Source of the DNA: Enterobacter sp. R4-368
GTDB lineage: Bacteria > Pseudomonadota > Gammaproteobacteria > Enterobacterales > Enterobacteriaceae
DNA: 64,000 bases
Assembly (NCBI RefSeq): GCF_000410515.1
Contig: NC_021500.1
Location: 620,001-684,000 of the forward strand
Direction of reading: 5' to 3'
Shown here: in pieces, positions 36,797-45,686 of the stretch
How positions within the stretch are numbered: position 1 is the first letter of the stretch
Layout of the letters: each line of letters begins with the position of its first letter
Translations under genes and position numbers: made by a program
The notes under the pieces: generated by a model
Seen by the model: the letters and a program-made list of their open reading frames with translations, nothing else
What the model was told of the DNA's origin: nothing
The model's database searches: none

Positions 36797-37591
36797 GTGA
36801 TGATGATAATGAGAAAAACCGTGTTGTATAGCGCCTGTCCCCTGCTGGCTCTGTTTGCCTCCACAGCCAGAGCCGACGACGCCCCCGCCGTGCAAAACGG
36901 AGTGACGGTGGGCATTGGCGGGGAATATGCCCCGCGCTACAGCGGTTCAGACAAGCAACGTGTGCAGGTGGTTCCGGTAATTCAGATCCGCGATAATGCG
37001 CTCTTTTTTGATTCGCAAAAAGGGCTGGGTTATGACCTGCAAACCGACAATGGTTTTTATCTGGAACATACGCTGGGTTATGCGTCAGGCCGCGCCGATC
37101 GTGATTCTGGCTGGCGGGACGGCGCGGAAAACTTAAAAGGCATGGGCAATATTGACGCCACGCTGAATACCGCGCTGGCGGTTGGCTGGCAAGCCACAGA
37201 CTGGCTGGTGCTGGAAAGCAAAGCCACCCTGCCACTTACCGACAGCCAGGGGGTGCAGTATCAGGCGTCCCTCACCTTGCTGCCGGTGCAGACCACCCGC
37301 GATACGCTGGCTTTCCAGTCTGCCGCGCTGTTTGGCGATAGCCGATATATGAACACGTTTTACGGTGTCAGCCAAAAGCAAAGTCTGCGTTCCGGCTATG
37401 CGCGCTACCACGCAGAACAGGGATTTTATGGGATCGATAATAGCCTGACGTGGAGCCATCAATTTGATGCCCACTGGGGAACATTGCTGAGCGCCAATTA
37501 CACATGGCTGAACGATCACGCGGCTGACAGCCCAATTGTGCTGCGCCGTAACCAAAGCTCAGCGGTCATTGCCATTACGTATACTTTTTGA
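36797..37591 (+). CDS. MipA/OmpV-family outer-membrane protein
   Basis: About 264 residues (or 260 if the ATG at 36809 is used). A signal peptide (MRKTVLYSACPLLALFASTARA) is followed by a beta-barrel of amphipathic strands: VGIGGEYAPRYSGSDKQRVQ, GLGYDLQTDNGFYLEHTLGY and the final aromatic strand SSAVIAITYTF, which is typical of outer-membrane insertion. MipA/OmpV members act as porin- or MltA-interacting-type barrels; the role here is unknown. Divergent position to the regulator-kinase-pump block hints at control by the same regulator. Confidence 0.88.
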   Translation: MMMIMRKTVLYSACPLLALFASTARADDAPAVQNGVTVGIGGEYAPRYSGSDKQRVQVVPVIQIRDNALFFDSQKGLGYDLQTDNGFYLEHTLGYASGRADRDSGWRDGAENLKGMGNIDATLNTALAVGWQATDWLVLESKATLPLTDSQGVQYQASLTLLPVQTTRDTLAFQSAALFGDSRYMNTFYGVSQKQSLRSGYARYHAEQGFYGIDNSLTWSHQFDAHWGTLLSANYTWLNDHAADSPIVLRRNQSSAVIAITYTF

Positions 37592-37605
37592 AAGGTGCGG
37601 GAAAA

Positions 37606-37698
37606 ATGGACAAAAACGATTATCAGTTTCTGGCAAAAATATGGTTTGCCTGTGGTGTCGTTTATCTGGCGGCTTATCTGACCTATATCAGCAGTTAA
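37606..37698 (+). CDS. 30-residue putative membrane peptide after mipA
   Basis: MDKNDYQFLAKIWFACG then VVYLAAYLTYISS: one hydrophobic helix behind a charged head. It starts 14 bp after the MipA stop behind AAAGGTGCGGG, so it is likely cotranscribed. I do not recognise a family. Too short for routine gene calling. Confidence 0.6.
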   Translation: MDKNDYQFLAKIWFACGVVYLAAYLTYISS

Positions 37699-38168
37699 CC
37701 GTAAAAATACTGTTGCAGTAGCCATAGTGAATGCCGCGCTGGATAGAGAACGCCGTGCGGCATACCAAAGCGACCATATCTGTCTGGTTTGATGTATTTC
37801 TTATGCAATAATTCTGAAGTACTTACTTAGGTGATTATTTATTCTCTGGCAATAAATATTGCTCTGTAGATCGGTGCGTTACGGTTTATTGCCGCCATAC
37901 ATTTTATTTACGCGGTTTCTCTCCTCAGTGATATTTCTTTAATTTACGTTAACAATATCAATTTCATTCAAAAAAATTGCTGCATCAAAATTATACAATA
38001 TATCAACGATCGATCACCTTACAATTGATAGATATAAACTATTGCTTTTCATTTTTATTAAGATTTTAACGATCGATCACTAATCAATACCTTCTCATGG
38101 CCGATAAAACGTAGATGCCGACCGCTATAGCGGCCAGGCATGCAGATAAATTTCACTAAGGGAAGACC
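37699..38168. other. Long regulatory region upstream of the chemoreceptor gene
   Basis: 470 bp, A+T-rich, with no gene. It holds two exact 13-bp direct repeats (next entry) and, at 38113-38140, a nested inverted repeat (ATGCC...GGCAT around CCGCTATAGCGG) in the presumed 5' leader, 30 bp before the start codon. Confidence 0.55.
38005..38080. repeat. Pair of 13-bp direct repeats (AACGATCGATCAC)
   Basis: The same 13 bases occur at 38005-38017 and 38068-38080, 63 bp apart, close to six helical turns. Each contains the palindrome GATCGATC. Spacing and position 90-160 bp before the chemoreceptor start suggest a pair of protein-binding sites. Confidence 0.75.
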
Positions 38169-39740
38169 ATGGAAAATACAACAACGATCGGTAAGCCAAA
38201 GGGTATAAGTATCAGAAATAAGATAATGCTATCTTTCGGGATATTATTATTGTTATTACTTTTTATTGCCGGAAATGCGATTTACCGGCTTGATGAGGCG
38301 AAAAATAAAATATCCAAAATCGTGACTGAAGATTACCCGACCACCGCGCTGGGTAATAATTTAATCCGCGATGTTAATGGTTCAACGACGCTGTTTCTTA
38401 ATGCGATCATTGAAAAAGATGCAGCTAAAAAAGCACAGTTGATTACAGACCTTGCCGCCAGGTCTGAACAAATAAGCGAACTGTATAAACAGCTGAATAA
38501 ACAGGCTGATGATGATGCGTCGCAGACTCTGTTAGAGAAAATCACCGCCGCGCGCAGTCTTTATATTCAGTCCCGTAGCAAAGTGATTGGCAATATACAA
38601 ACCAATCCTGACGCCGCCATGACGGAATATACAACCAATACGCGTAATTATGAAAGTCAGTATATTGAGAAGATTAATAACTTTATCAGCCTGCAACGGG
38701 ATGAAATGCAAACGTCATATAGTGATTTCTTGCATGATTACAATCTGAGCCGGATGGTGATGATCTTCATTACCCTCATCTGTTTTATATTCGGCATTAT
38801 TATGGCAATCATTATTTCACGTGCCATTGTTGGCCCTATCAAACATGCCGTTGATGCGGCGATCAGGATCGCGAAAGGCGATCTGGGCACCGAGATAAAA
38901 GTCACCTCAAAAGACGAAACGGGGCTGCTGACAGGCGCAATCGGCCACATGCAGGAGGAGCTGAAAAAAATTGTTCTGGAGATCCGCAGCGGCGCGGAAA
39001 ATATTGCCACTGGCGCATCGCAGATCATGGCCGGCACACGCGATTTATCTGCCCGTACGGAAGAACAAGCGAGTTCCATTGAGCAAACTGCCGCCTCCAT
39101 GGAGCAAATCTCTTCAACGGTTAAGAATACGGGTGATAATACGGCAAATGCGTCGCAGCTTTCTGCAAGAGCCAGTGACGCGGCGAAAGATAACGGCAAA
39201 TTGATGACCTCGCTGACGCAGGAAATTCACAATATCAGCAGCTCGGCGGACAAAATGTCTGACATCATTAACTTGATTGATTCTATCGCCTTCCAGACCA
39301 ATATCCTGGCGCTTAACGCCGCGGTTGAAGCAGCTCGCGCAGGTGAACATGGCAAAGGGTTTGCCGTGGTGGCGCAGGAAGTTCGCAATCTGGCGCAGAA
39401 AACGGCGAATTCGTCGAAAGATATCCGGGCGCTGATTGAAAACTCGACACAGCAGAGCGTACGCGGCCTGGAGATGGTGCGTCAGGTGAACGGTAAAATG
39501 GACGAAATGGTCGAGAACGTGGATAACGTCTCCAGTATTCTGAAAGAGATCGAACAAGCGAGCCTCGAACAGAGTGACGGCGTACAGCAAATCAACATTG
39601 CGATCGGCCAGATTGATACCACTACCCAGCAAAATGCGGCGCTGGTCGAAGAGTCGGTTGCCGCGTCTGAAATGCTCAACGAACAAGCCAGAGTGATGAA
39701 AGAGTTGGTGAGCGTTTTCAGGGTTCCGGCGAGCGTTTGA
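38169..39740 (+). CDS. Methyl-accepting chemotaxis protein
   Basis: A 523-residue chemoreceptor. TM1 is about residues 20-40, followed by a four-helix-bundle periplasmic sensor (about 45-190), TM2 about 195-215, HAMP (RAIVGPIKHAVDAAIRIAKG) and a signalling domain whose tip reads IAFQTNILALNAAVEAARAG. Methylation-type Glu/Gln segments occur (TRDLSARTEEQASSIEQTAA). The C-terminus ends FRVPASV and lacks the NWETF-type pentapeptide that tethers CheR in Tar/Tsr. The ligand is unknown. It has a GGAAG site and its own long upstream region. Confidence 0.94.
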   Translation: MENTTTIGKPKGISIRNKIMLSFGILLLLLLFIAGNAIYRLDEAKNKISKIVTEDYPTTALGNNLIRDVNGSTTLFLNAIIEKDAAKKAQLITDLAARSEQISELYKQLNKQADDDASQTLLEKITAARSLYIQSRSKVIGNIQTNPDAAMTEYTTNTRNYESQYIEKINNFISLQRDEMQTSYSDFLHDYNLSRMVMIFITLICFIFGIIMAIIISRAIVGPIKHAVDAAIRIAKGDLGTEIKVTSKDETGLLTGAIGHMQEELKKIVLEIRSGAENIATGASQIMAGTRDLSARTEEQASSIEQTAASMEQISSTVKNTGDNTANASQLSARASDAAKDNGKLMTSLTQEIHNISSSADKMSDIINLIDSIAFQTNILALNAAVEAARAGEHGKGFAVVAQEVRNLAQKTANSSKDIRALIENSTQQSVRGLEMVRQVNGKMDEMVENVDNVSSILKEIEQASLEQSDGVQQINIAIGQIDTTTQQNAALVEESVAASEMLNEQARVMKELVSVFRVPASV

Positions 39741-39979
39741 CTTTGAACGAACACGATTCGCAGTAAAACGGTGGTGATGAATACGTCGCCGTAAATCGGC
39801 GACGTGCGCAACAATCATAGCGTCGGCTGGTCTCCTGCCAGCCGACGCCAATTCCCGTTTCAACGTCAGCCACGGCATCGCCACTCTTTTCCGGCGCGGA
39901 TGAGACGCCGCCAACAGGCACGAAAATGCTCGTAAATACCCTTATTTTTACAGGTTCAACGCGTGAAACCGCCACACCG
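39741..39979. other. Intergenic stretch between chemoreceptor and unknown gene
   Basis: No supported gene. GTCGCCGTAAATCGGCGAC near 39785-39803 forms a 7-8 bp hairpin that may be the chemoreceptor terminator, but it lacks a T-tract. Confidence 0.35.
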
Positions 39980-40249
39980 TTACGGTTTCCATTGACACTC
40001 CAGACCGCAAACCGTCCGGATGAAGTTGCACAGCGCTTGCGCGCCTTCAGCAATAGTTGGAAAGGTTGCCGAATGGTAGATACCTTCGCCATCTGCGCCG
40101 AACAGATGTTGATACTCCGGCTTAACATCGATGGAAGTGAACCGCTTTAGGGTCTCGCGATTACAACGAATGCGGTAGCCATTTTTAAAGCGTTGCAGCA
40201 TATGCACACCGGTGGTGGAATTACCGGTGCTTCTGGCAATATTTAACAT
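39980..40249 (-). CDS. Hypothetical 89-residue protein
   Basis: MLNIARSTGNSTTGVHMLQR then FKNGYRIRCNRETLKRF and ending CNFIRTVCGLECQWKP: a basic, cysteine-containing protein. A strong site, AAGGAG, lies 8 bp before the ATG, which argues that it is real. No signal peptide or membrane helix. I do not recognise the family. Convergent with the chemoreceptor gene and divergent from umuD. Confidence 0.62.
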   Translation of the reverse strand: MLNIARSTGNSTTGVHMLQRFKNGYRIRCNRETLKRFTSIDVKPEYQHLFGADGEGIYHSATFPTIAEGAQALCNFIRTVCGLECQWKP

Positions 40250-40504
40250 CTACGCCTCTCCTTAATACGCGAAAAATAGTAACCCTCACATTACTGAATT
40301 TCTGATGCTGTGCTATTTCCCTGCATTTTTTGGCAACAAGTAATCCGGTGTTGTACGCCGGGTTATTAAGCCAGTGGTTTTAAAATGATATTGGTAAGGG
40401 CCATCAATATAGAATGGCAACGTTTTCAGCTAAATTCTTTGCTACTTCAAACATTTCCTGAATGCGGCCCGCTTCGCCTCTTGATCAGTGACAGAATTTA
40501 GCAA

Positions 40505-40524
40505 TACTGTATATAAACACAGTT
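40505..40524 (+). promoter_or_regulatory. LexA box of umuDC
   Basis: TACTGTATATAAACACAGTT fits the LexA consensus CTG-N10-CAG with the usual AT-rich centre, 17 bp before the umuD start. It implies induction by DNA damage through RecA-driven LexA cleavage. Confidence 0.93.
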
Positions 40525-40540
40525 AACCAGGTTCATCATC

Positions 40541-40975
40541 ATGCAGTTCATCCCATCGACCGAGAGTGATCGCCTCATTCCCCTTCCGCTCTTTGCTGAG
40601 CGCGTTCCTTGTGGCTTCCCAAGCCCGGCGCAGGATTATGTCGAAGAGCGGCTTGATTTAAACAAACTGGTGGTTAAACACCCCAGCGCGACTTACTTTG
40701 TCAGGGTAAGCGGGGATTCGATGATCGGTGCGGGGATTAGCGATGGTGATTTGCTGGTGGTTGATCGCTCATTAACCCCAGTGCACGGTGATATTGTTGT
40801 TGCGGCGGTTGCCGGGGAATTCACGGTGAAGGAGTTGCGGACCCGCCCTGTTCTCCAGCTCATCCCGCATAATGTTCATTATGCGCCGATTGTTTTCCAG
40901 GCCGAGGAAGAGTTGCAGATCTTTGGCGTCGTGACATTTACGTTGAAGTCAAATCGACATGTTCGCGCTTGTTGA
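40541..40975 (+). CDS. umuD: UmuD, polymerase V manager protein
   Basis: A 144-residue LexA-like self-cleaving protein (E. coli, 139). The cleavage site Cys24-Gly25 lies in VPCGFPSP; catalytic Ser60 in SGDSM and Lys97 in TVKEL are in place. After RecA-stimulated cleavage, UmuD'2 joins UmuC to form Pol V. The C-terminus overlaps umuC by 17 bp, typical of the operon. A few extra residues (HVRAC) at the end come from that overlap. Confidence 0.95.
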   Translation: MQFIPSTESDRLIPLPLFAERVPCGFPSPAQDYVEERLDLNKLVVKHPSATYFVRVSGDSMIGAGISDGDLLVVDRSLTPVHGDIVVAAVAGEFTVKELRTRPVLQLIPHNVHYAPIVFQAEEELQIFGVVTFTLKSNRHVRAC

Positions 40976-42221
40976 TGTGAATAACTTCTACGCCTCCTGC
41001 GAGACGCTGTTTCGCCCGGATCTGCAGGGGAAACCTGTCGTTGTCGTGTCCAACAACGATGGGTGCATTATTTCGCGATCGCGTGAGGCAAAGGACCTGG
41101 GCATAGACATGGCTGCGCCTTATTTCAAAATCAAAGATGAGCTTCATCGTCAGCGCGTGACGGTGTTTAGCTCAAATTATGCGCTGTATGCCGACCTCAG
41201 CAATCGTGTCATGTCGACGCTGGTTGAAATCACCCCCTCCGTCGAGCTTTATTCTATTGATGAGGCTTTTATCGATCTGTCTGGCGTATCAAACTGTATT
41301 TCACTTGAGGCATTCGGCCATCAGATCCGTAATCAGATTTTGAAAAATACCGGGCTGACAACGGGCGTTGGCATTGCCCCAACGAAAACCCTCGCCAAGG
41401 TGGCCAATTATGCCGCCAAAAGATGGGCCAGCGCCGGGGGAGTTGTGGATATTTCCTCCCGGGAGCGGCAACGTAAGTTACTGTTTCACGTGCCGATACA
41501 TGAGGTCTGGGGCGTGGGACGTCGCATCAGTAAAAAGCTGGCGTTAATGGGCATTGAAAATGCGCTGCAACTTGCCGACAGTTCAACCTGGGTTATCCGT
41601 AAACACTTCAATGTTGTGCTGGAACGAACCGTGCGGGAACTGCGCGGCGAATCATGTCTGGCATTTGATGAATTTCCCCCCACCAAGCAGCAAATTATCT
41701 GTAGCCGCTCTTTTGGCAAGCGGATCACGCAGTATTCAGATATGCATCAGGCCATTTGCGCCTATGCTGAACGCGCGGCAGAGAAGTTACGCGCGGAACA
41801 TCAGTTCTGCCGCTTCATCAGCGTCTTTATTCGTACCAGCCCGCATGCGGATAATCGTATTTACTACGGAAATCAGGCATCCGTGACGTTGATGACGCCG
41901 ACTAATGATACGCGCGACATTATCCGTGCTGCGACAAGCTCGCTGGATCAGATATGGCGGGAGGGGCATCGCTATATGAAGGCTGGCGTGATGCTTTCAG
42001 ATTTTTTCAGCAGCGGCGTTGCCCAACTCAATCTGTTTGATGAGAATCGCCCCTACGCGAACAGCGCAGCGCTGATGGAAACCATTGATCGTTTAAATAC
42101 ATCGGGGAGAGGAAGCGTCTGGTTTGCAGGACAGGGAATTGAAAAAAACTGGGCGATGAAACGCGACATGCTTTCCCCCGCCTACACCACACGCTATTCC
42201 GATCTGCCTGTCGTGAAATAA
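40959..42221 (+). CDS. umuC: UmuC, Y-family DNA polymerase V catalytic subunit
   Basis: A 420-residue Y-family polymerase. [15 protein letters not shown] carries the first catalytic Asp and steric gate, and [12 protein letters not shown] carries the second pair (Asp-Glu). The little-finger domain follows, and QLNLFDE near the C-terminus is a beta-clamp-binding motif. It copies past lesions at the cost of mutations under SOS control. Length agrees with E. coli UmuC (422). Confidence 0.95.
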   Translation: MFALVDVNNFYASCETLFRPDLQGKPVVVVSNNDGCIISRSREAKDLGIDMAAPYFKIKDELHRQRVTVFSSNYALYADLSNRVMSTLVEITPSVELYSIDEAFIDLSGVSNCISLEAFGHQIRNQILKNTGLTTGVGIAPTKTLAKVANYAAKRWASAGGVVDISSRERQRKLLFHVPIHEVWGVGRRISKKLALMGIENALQLADSSTWVIRKHFNVVLERTVRELRGESCLAFDEFPPTKQQIICSRSFGKRITQYSDMHQAICAYAERAAEKLRAEHQFCRFISVFIRTSPHADNRIYYGNQASVTLMTPTNDTRDIIRAATSSLDQIWREGHRYMKAGVMLSDFFSSGVAQLNLFDENRPYANSAALMETIDRLNTSGRGSVWFAGQGIEKNWAMKRDMLSPAYTTRYSDLPVVK

Positions 42222-42260
42222 AGACCGTACAGAAACCATAACCGACCGCGATTTTCATCA

Positions 42261-42290
42261 ACAAATGCGCCGACAGACTGGCGCATTTGT
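42261..42290. terminator. Hairpin between convergent umuC and fabV
   Basis: ACAAATGCGCC (42261-42271) pairs with GGCGCATTTGT (42280-42290), a perfect 11-bp stem. It lies 39 bp from the umuC stop and 14 bp from the fabV stop, so it may end both transcripts. The T-tracts are weak. Confidence 0.65.
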
Positions 42291-42304
42291 CATATCAGGC
42301 ATGC

Positions 42305-43498
42305 TTATGCATGGCTGTACTCTTTTACCAGCTGGCGCAGATCCAGCTCAGAGGAGTAGTCCACGTCCGGCATTGAGAAGCCATTCAGCGCGTAAAACTC
42401 GGCAAGATACCCGGCAAAGTCACCAACGGTTTTAAAGTTCTCGGTGGTGACCCGTTTTCTTAGCAACTCCACGGCTTGCTGAACATCCGGGCGCAGCTCG
42501 AAATCATCAAGGCGGATCCGCCGCTCCTCATCCGTTACGACGTTGCCCATTGGTGGGTAAAGGTGGTTCAACATCAGCCTGTGCATCTGCTCGATGCAGG
42601 TTTCATGCAACCGCTTCTGCTTCATTACCTTGTACAGCAAGGTAATATATAACGGAAACATAGGGATAAAGGCGCTGGCTTTGGTCACCAGCGCTTTGCA
42701 CACCACCGCATAGGCATGACCATTAATGCGCTGGAGCTGTGCGTCAAGCTGGTCGGCTGTTGCGTGCAGATGGGCTTTCGCCGCGCCTAACGCGCCCTCT
42801 TTATAGAGCGGCCACGTTGATTTCGGGCCAGTATAAGAGTACGCCACCGTTTTGAACCCCTCAGCCAGCACACCAGCCGCCGATAACATATCAATCCAGC
42901 GTTGCCAGTCTTCCCCACCCATAACTTTTACCGTATCGGCAAGTTGTTGTTCGGTCACCGGTTCCAGCGTTTGATTCACCATCTTGCGGGTTTCCAGGTC
43001 AAAACCCGGGCCGGAAAAGGCTTGCCCGCGCACGCCAAGCGTCGAGGTGTAGCGCGTACCATCCGGGCAAATTCGCACGCCAGAGGCAACCGAATAGACA
43101 AGCAGATCAATGCTGCCGCCAAACTCCTGCTTGATGTACGCAATCACGTCGTTGCGGGTCGTATCGGAAAAAGCATCCGCGATAAAATTTTTCGCGATAA
43201 GCCCTTTCTCATGCGCCCGGCGACGAAAAAAAATATTGTTATACCATCCGGCGCTGCCTATACCTTTTTCGCCCGGACTTTTTTCAAATGAAACGCCAAT
43301 CGTATCGGCACCGCCACCAAAGGCCACCGCAATGCGTGAGGCCAGCCCATATCCGGAAGAGGCACCAATCACCAACACCTTGCGCGGACCATAGATTTCC
43401 CCATGCGACTCAACATAGTTAATTTGTTTATCAATGCCCTGGCGTAAACCTTCAGGATGGCAGTTTTTAGCCACATTGCCTTGAATAATAAGCTCCAT
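42305..43498 (-). CDS. fabV: FabV/Ter-type trans-2-enoyl-CoA (ACP) reductase
   Basis: A 397-residue single-chain reductase of the FabV/TER family (about 400). The NAD-binding motif is GASSGYGLASRIAVAFG (46-62), and the catalytic Tyr232-x8-Lys241 lies in the conserved segment 220-241 (YSYTGPKSTW, LYKEGALGAAK). Family members reduce crotonyl-CoA or enoyl-ACP with NADH, essentially one way. Beside thiolase, PhaB, PhaJ, Ptb and Buk genes, crotonyl-CoA to butyryl-CoA is the natural assignment; a second role as a triclosan-tolerant enoyl-ACP reductase is possible. The ATG shares its A with the stop of phaJ (TGATG), so the two are coupled. Confidence 0.92.
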   Translation of the reverse strand: MELIIQGNVAKNCHPEGLRQGIDKQINYVESHGEIYGPRKVLVIGASSGYGLASRIAVAFGGGADTIGVSFEKSPGEKGIGSAGWYNNIFFRRRAHEKGLIAKNFIADAFSDTTRNDVIAYIKQEFGGSIDLLVYSVASGVRICPDGTRYTSTLGVRGQAFSGPGFDLETRKMVNQTLEPVTEQQLADTVKVMGGEDWQRWIDMLSAAGVLAEGFKTVAYSYTGPKSTWPLYKEGALGAAKAHLHATADQLDAQLQRINGHAYAVVCKALVTKASAFIPMFPLYITLLYKVMKQKRLHETCIEQMHRLMLNHLYPPMGNVVTDEERRIRLDDFELRPDVQQAVELLRKRVTTENFKTVGDFAGYLAEFYALNGFSMPDVDYSSELDLRQLVKEYSHA

Positions 43499-43938
43499 CA
43501 GTTCACCTCCTCAGCCAGCGCTTTTTCCAGCGGCGGCAGAACGACGGCTTCACCGACAATAACCTTATCCCCATGCTGATTGGTGCACGTGGTTTTGAGC
43601 CGCACCCGGTTTTTTTCGCAATTAATCGCGATAACTTCCGCCGTCGCCGTAATCGTATCGCCAATAAATGTTGGCTTAATAAATTTGAGATCCTGGCCAA
43701 GATAAATAGAACCGTTGCCGGGCAGTTTATTAGCAATTACCGCCGAGATGAGCCCACTTACCAAAATACCATGAACAACACGTTGCCCGAATATACTTTC
43801 CCGCCCTGCACTCTCATCCAGATGAACGGGATTGGTATCGCCAGATGCCAATGCAAAATCTGCGACGTCATTATCCGTCAATGTTTTTTTAAACTCTGCA
43901 CACTGACCAATATGCAAATTGTGGATTGAATTAACCAT
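43498..43938 (-). CDS. phaJ: PhaJ-type (R)-specific enoyl-CoA hydratase (MaoC domain)
   Basis: A 146-residue hot-dog-fold protein. The hydratase-2 motif DFALASGDTNPVHLDESAG holds the catalytic Asp34 and His39, and FGQRVVHGILVSGLIS follows, as in Aeromonas PhaJ. It interconverts (R)-3-hydroxybutyryl-CoA and crotonyl-CoA. ATG 43938 is used: AAGGACG lies before it and it gives the usual family length; the open frame extends 37 codons further without family likeness. It is the first gene of the minus-strand pair with fabV and is divergent from the thiolase operon. Confidence 0.9.
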   Translation of the reverse strand: MVNSIHNLHIGQCAEFKKTLTDNDVADFALASGDTNPVHLDESAGRESIFGQRVVHGILVSGLISAVIANKLPGNGSIYLGQDLKFIKPTFIGDTITATAEVIAINCEKNRVRLKTTCTNQHGDKVIVGEAVVLPPLEKALAEEVN

Positions 43939-44464
43939 AAAGCACACGTCCTTTTCAGATATATTTTGAAAGCGTTTAACGGAAGCATTTAGAGAAACAA
44001 CTAATTGTATCCATATACACCTTTTTCCCCCAACCTCGTCAACCCCCATAGAATTGTCATTAGCTATAAGAATGGATTTATATTTATCTTTTCAGATACA
44101 GAGTATGTGTAAACTGCCCCTTAAATTAGATTTTTTACTTAAGTCGAAAATTGCCATACAGCGCCACCCCCGTAGCTACCCGAGGAGAAGAAAGCGTTTT
44201 ATCAATAAGATACCTCCGGTGCCAACAAGAAAGATCTACACGCAATCCTTATTAAAGTTTAAGAAAAAGATCATGGCCAATGAATTAATGATGAATGAAA
44301 AAACCACCAGGCAAATGCAGTAAATAAGGTTAATTACAGAAAAATAAGAAACATTGTAATTTTAACGCCATTGTTAACAACTTTTAAGTATTGACGCATA
44401 TCAATACTGTAGAAAAATCTCTGCGCATTAATAGTTGAATCATTTAAATCAAAAGGTAATACAA
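43939..44464. other. Divergent regulatory region of the butyrate genes
   Basis: 526 bp between phaJ and the thiolase gene, A+T-rich and with no supported gene. It carries the FNR-like box at 44391-44404. An in-frame TTGACG with a weak -10 about 17-19 bp further (near 44045-44010, minus strand) may start the phaJ-fabV transcript, but this is a weak match. The open frame at 44054-44323 is basic, lacks a ribosome-binding site and is not called. Confidence 0.55.
44391..44404 (+). promoter_or_regulatory. FNR box of the butyrate operon
   Basis: TTGAC-GCAT-ATCAA matches the FNR consensus TTGAT-N4-ATCAA at nine of ten positions. A -10-like ATTAAT lies at 44427-44432, which places the start near 44439 and the box centre at -41.5, the class II activator position. 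A very similar box (TTGACCAATATCAA) stands before fnr itself. Confidence 0.78.
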
Positions 44465-45652
44465 ATGAAGGACACGGATATTGTCGTTCTTGATTGTGCA
44501 AGAACTGCTATCAGCGTACTAAATGGATCGCTTGCTGAAATTAGTGCGCCGCAATTAGGCGCCACGGTGATTAAAGCGCTTCTGAAAAAAACAGGTATTG
44601 CAGCAAAAGAGATCGATGAAGTTATTATCGGCCAGGTACTTACCGCAGGCAGCGGGCAAAACCCGGCGCGCCAGACGTTAATTCAGGGAGGTATTCCTGT
44701 CGATGTTCCGGCACTAACAATTAATAAAGTGTGTGGTTCGGGGTTAAAAGCGCTGCAACTGGCATGGCAGGCGCTGAAATGTGGTGATGCCGAATTAATT
44801 ATTGCCGGAGGGCAAGAAAGTATGAGCCAGGCACCGCATGTTTTACCCCATTCACGTAACGGCATGAAAATGGGTAACTGGCCAATGCTGGACAGCATGG
44901 TGAAGGATGGCCTCTGGGATGCTTTTCATGATTATCACATGGGGATCACCGCCGAGAATGTGGCCGAAAAATATGCGATCACACGTGAAGAACAGGATGC
45001 TTTCGCCCTTGCGTCACAACACAAAGCGGCAATCGCGTTAGAAACGCATCATTTTGCCAGTGAAATTGTTCCGGTTGACATCACCCGCCCCCGTAAAGAA
45101 CCCGTCCTGTTTGATACCGATGAATTTCCCCGTCCGCAAACATCGCGTGAAGGTTTAGCCAAACTCCGACCAGCCTTTAAAACCGATGGCACCGTTACCG
45201 CCGGTAATGCCTCTGGCGTTAATGATGGTGCAGCAATGGTTATCCTGGCAACGGCGAAAAAAGCGCGTGAGCTGGGGATCAAGCCGCAGGCCAGGATCGT
45301 GGCGTTCGGTACTTCAGGCGTCTTGCCAGAAATAATGGGAACCGGCCCCATCACGGCATCTCGTCATGCGCTAACCAGGTCGAACTGGCAGGTTGATGAG
45401 TTGGATCTTATCGAAGCCAATGAAGCCTTCGCCGCTCAGGCCATCGCCGTCAACCGGGAAATGGGCTGGGATCTCTCCAGAGTGAATGTCAATGGCGGCG
45501 CGATTGCGCTCGGCCACCCTATCGGTGCATCCGGCACGCGAATTTTTGTCTCTTTGCTCCATGAAATGCAGCGCAGAAAAAGCAAAAAAGGTCTGGCAAC
45601 GCTGTGCATCGGCGGTGGTATGGGTATCGCCGTCACCGTCGAAATGGAATAA
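44465..45652 (+). CDS. phaA: Acetyl-CoA C-acetyltransferase (thiolase, PhaA/Thl type)
   Basis: A 395-residue biosynthetic thiolase that joins two acetyl-CoA into acetoacetyl-CoA. The nucleophile Cys90 lies in NKVCGSGLKAL, and His351 in GHPIGASG and Cys381 in CIGGGMG complete the active site; all match the classical C89/H348/C378 set. ATG 44465 follows AAAGGTAAT; an upstream ATG would add ten residues without homology. First gene of a plus-strand operon phaA-phaB-ptb-buk-(67-residue gene). No PHA synthase gene is present, so a polymer role is unlikely here. Confidence 0.94.
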   Translation: MKDTDIVVLDCARTAISVLNGSLAEISAPQLGATVIKALLKKTGIAAKEIDEVIIGQVLTAGSGQNPARQTLIQGGIPVDVPALTINKVCGSGLKALQLAWQALKCGDAELIIAGGQESMSQAPHVLPHSRNGMKMGNWPMLDSMVKDGLWDAFHDYHMGITAENVAEKYAITREEQDAFALASQHKAAIALETHHFASEIVPVDITRPRKEPVLFDTDEFPRPQTSREGLAKLRPAFKTDGTVTAGNASGVNDGAAMVILATAKKARELGIKPQARIVAFGTSGVLPEIMGTGPITASRHALTRSNWQVDELDLIEANEAFAAQAIAVNREMGWDLSRVNVNGGAIALGHPIGASGTRIFVSLLHEMQRRKSKKGLATLCIGGGMGIAVTVEME

Positions 45653-45686
45653 CGCCGCGATGAAGAATGTTATTTAACGTGAGGAA

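Noticed and set aside
44054-44323. 89-residue plus-strand frame inside the phaJ-phaA divergent region
   Set aside because: Very basic sequence, no ribosome-binding site, lies over the regulatory region, no family likeness.
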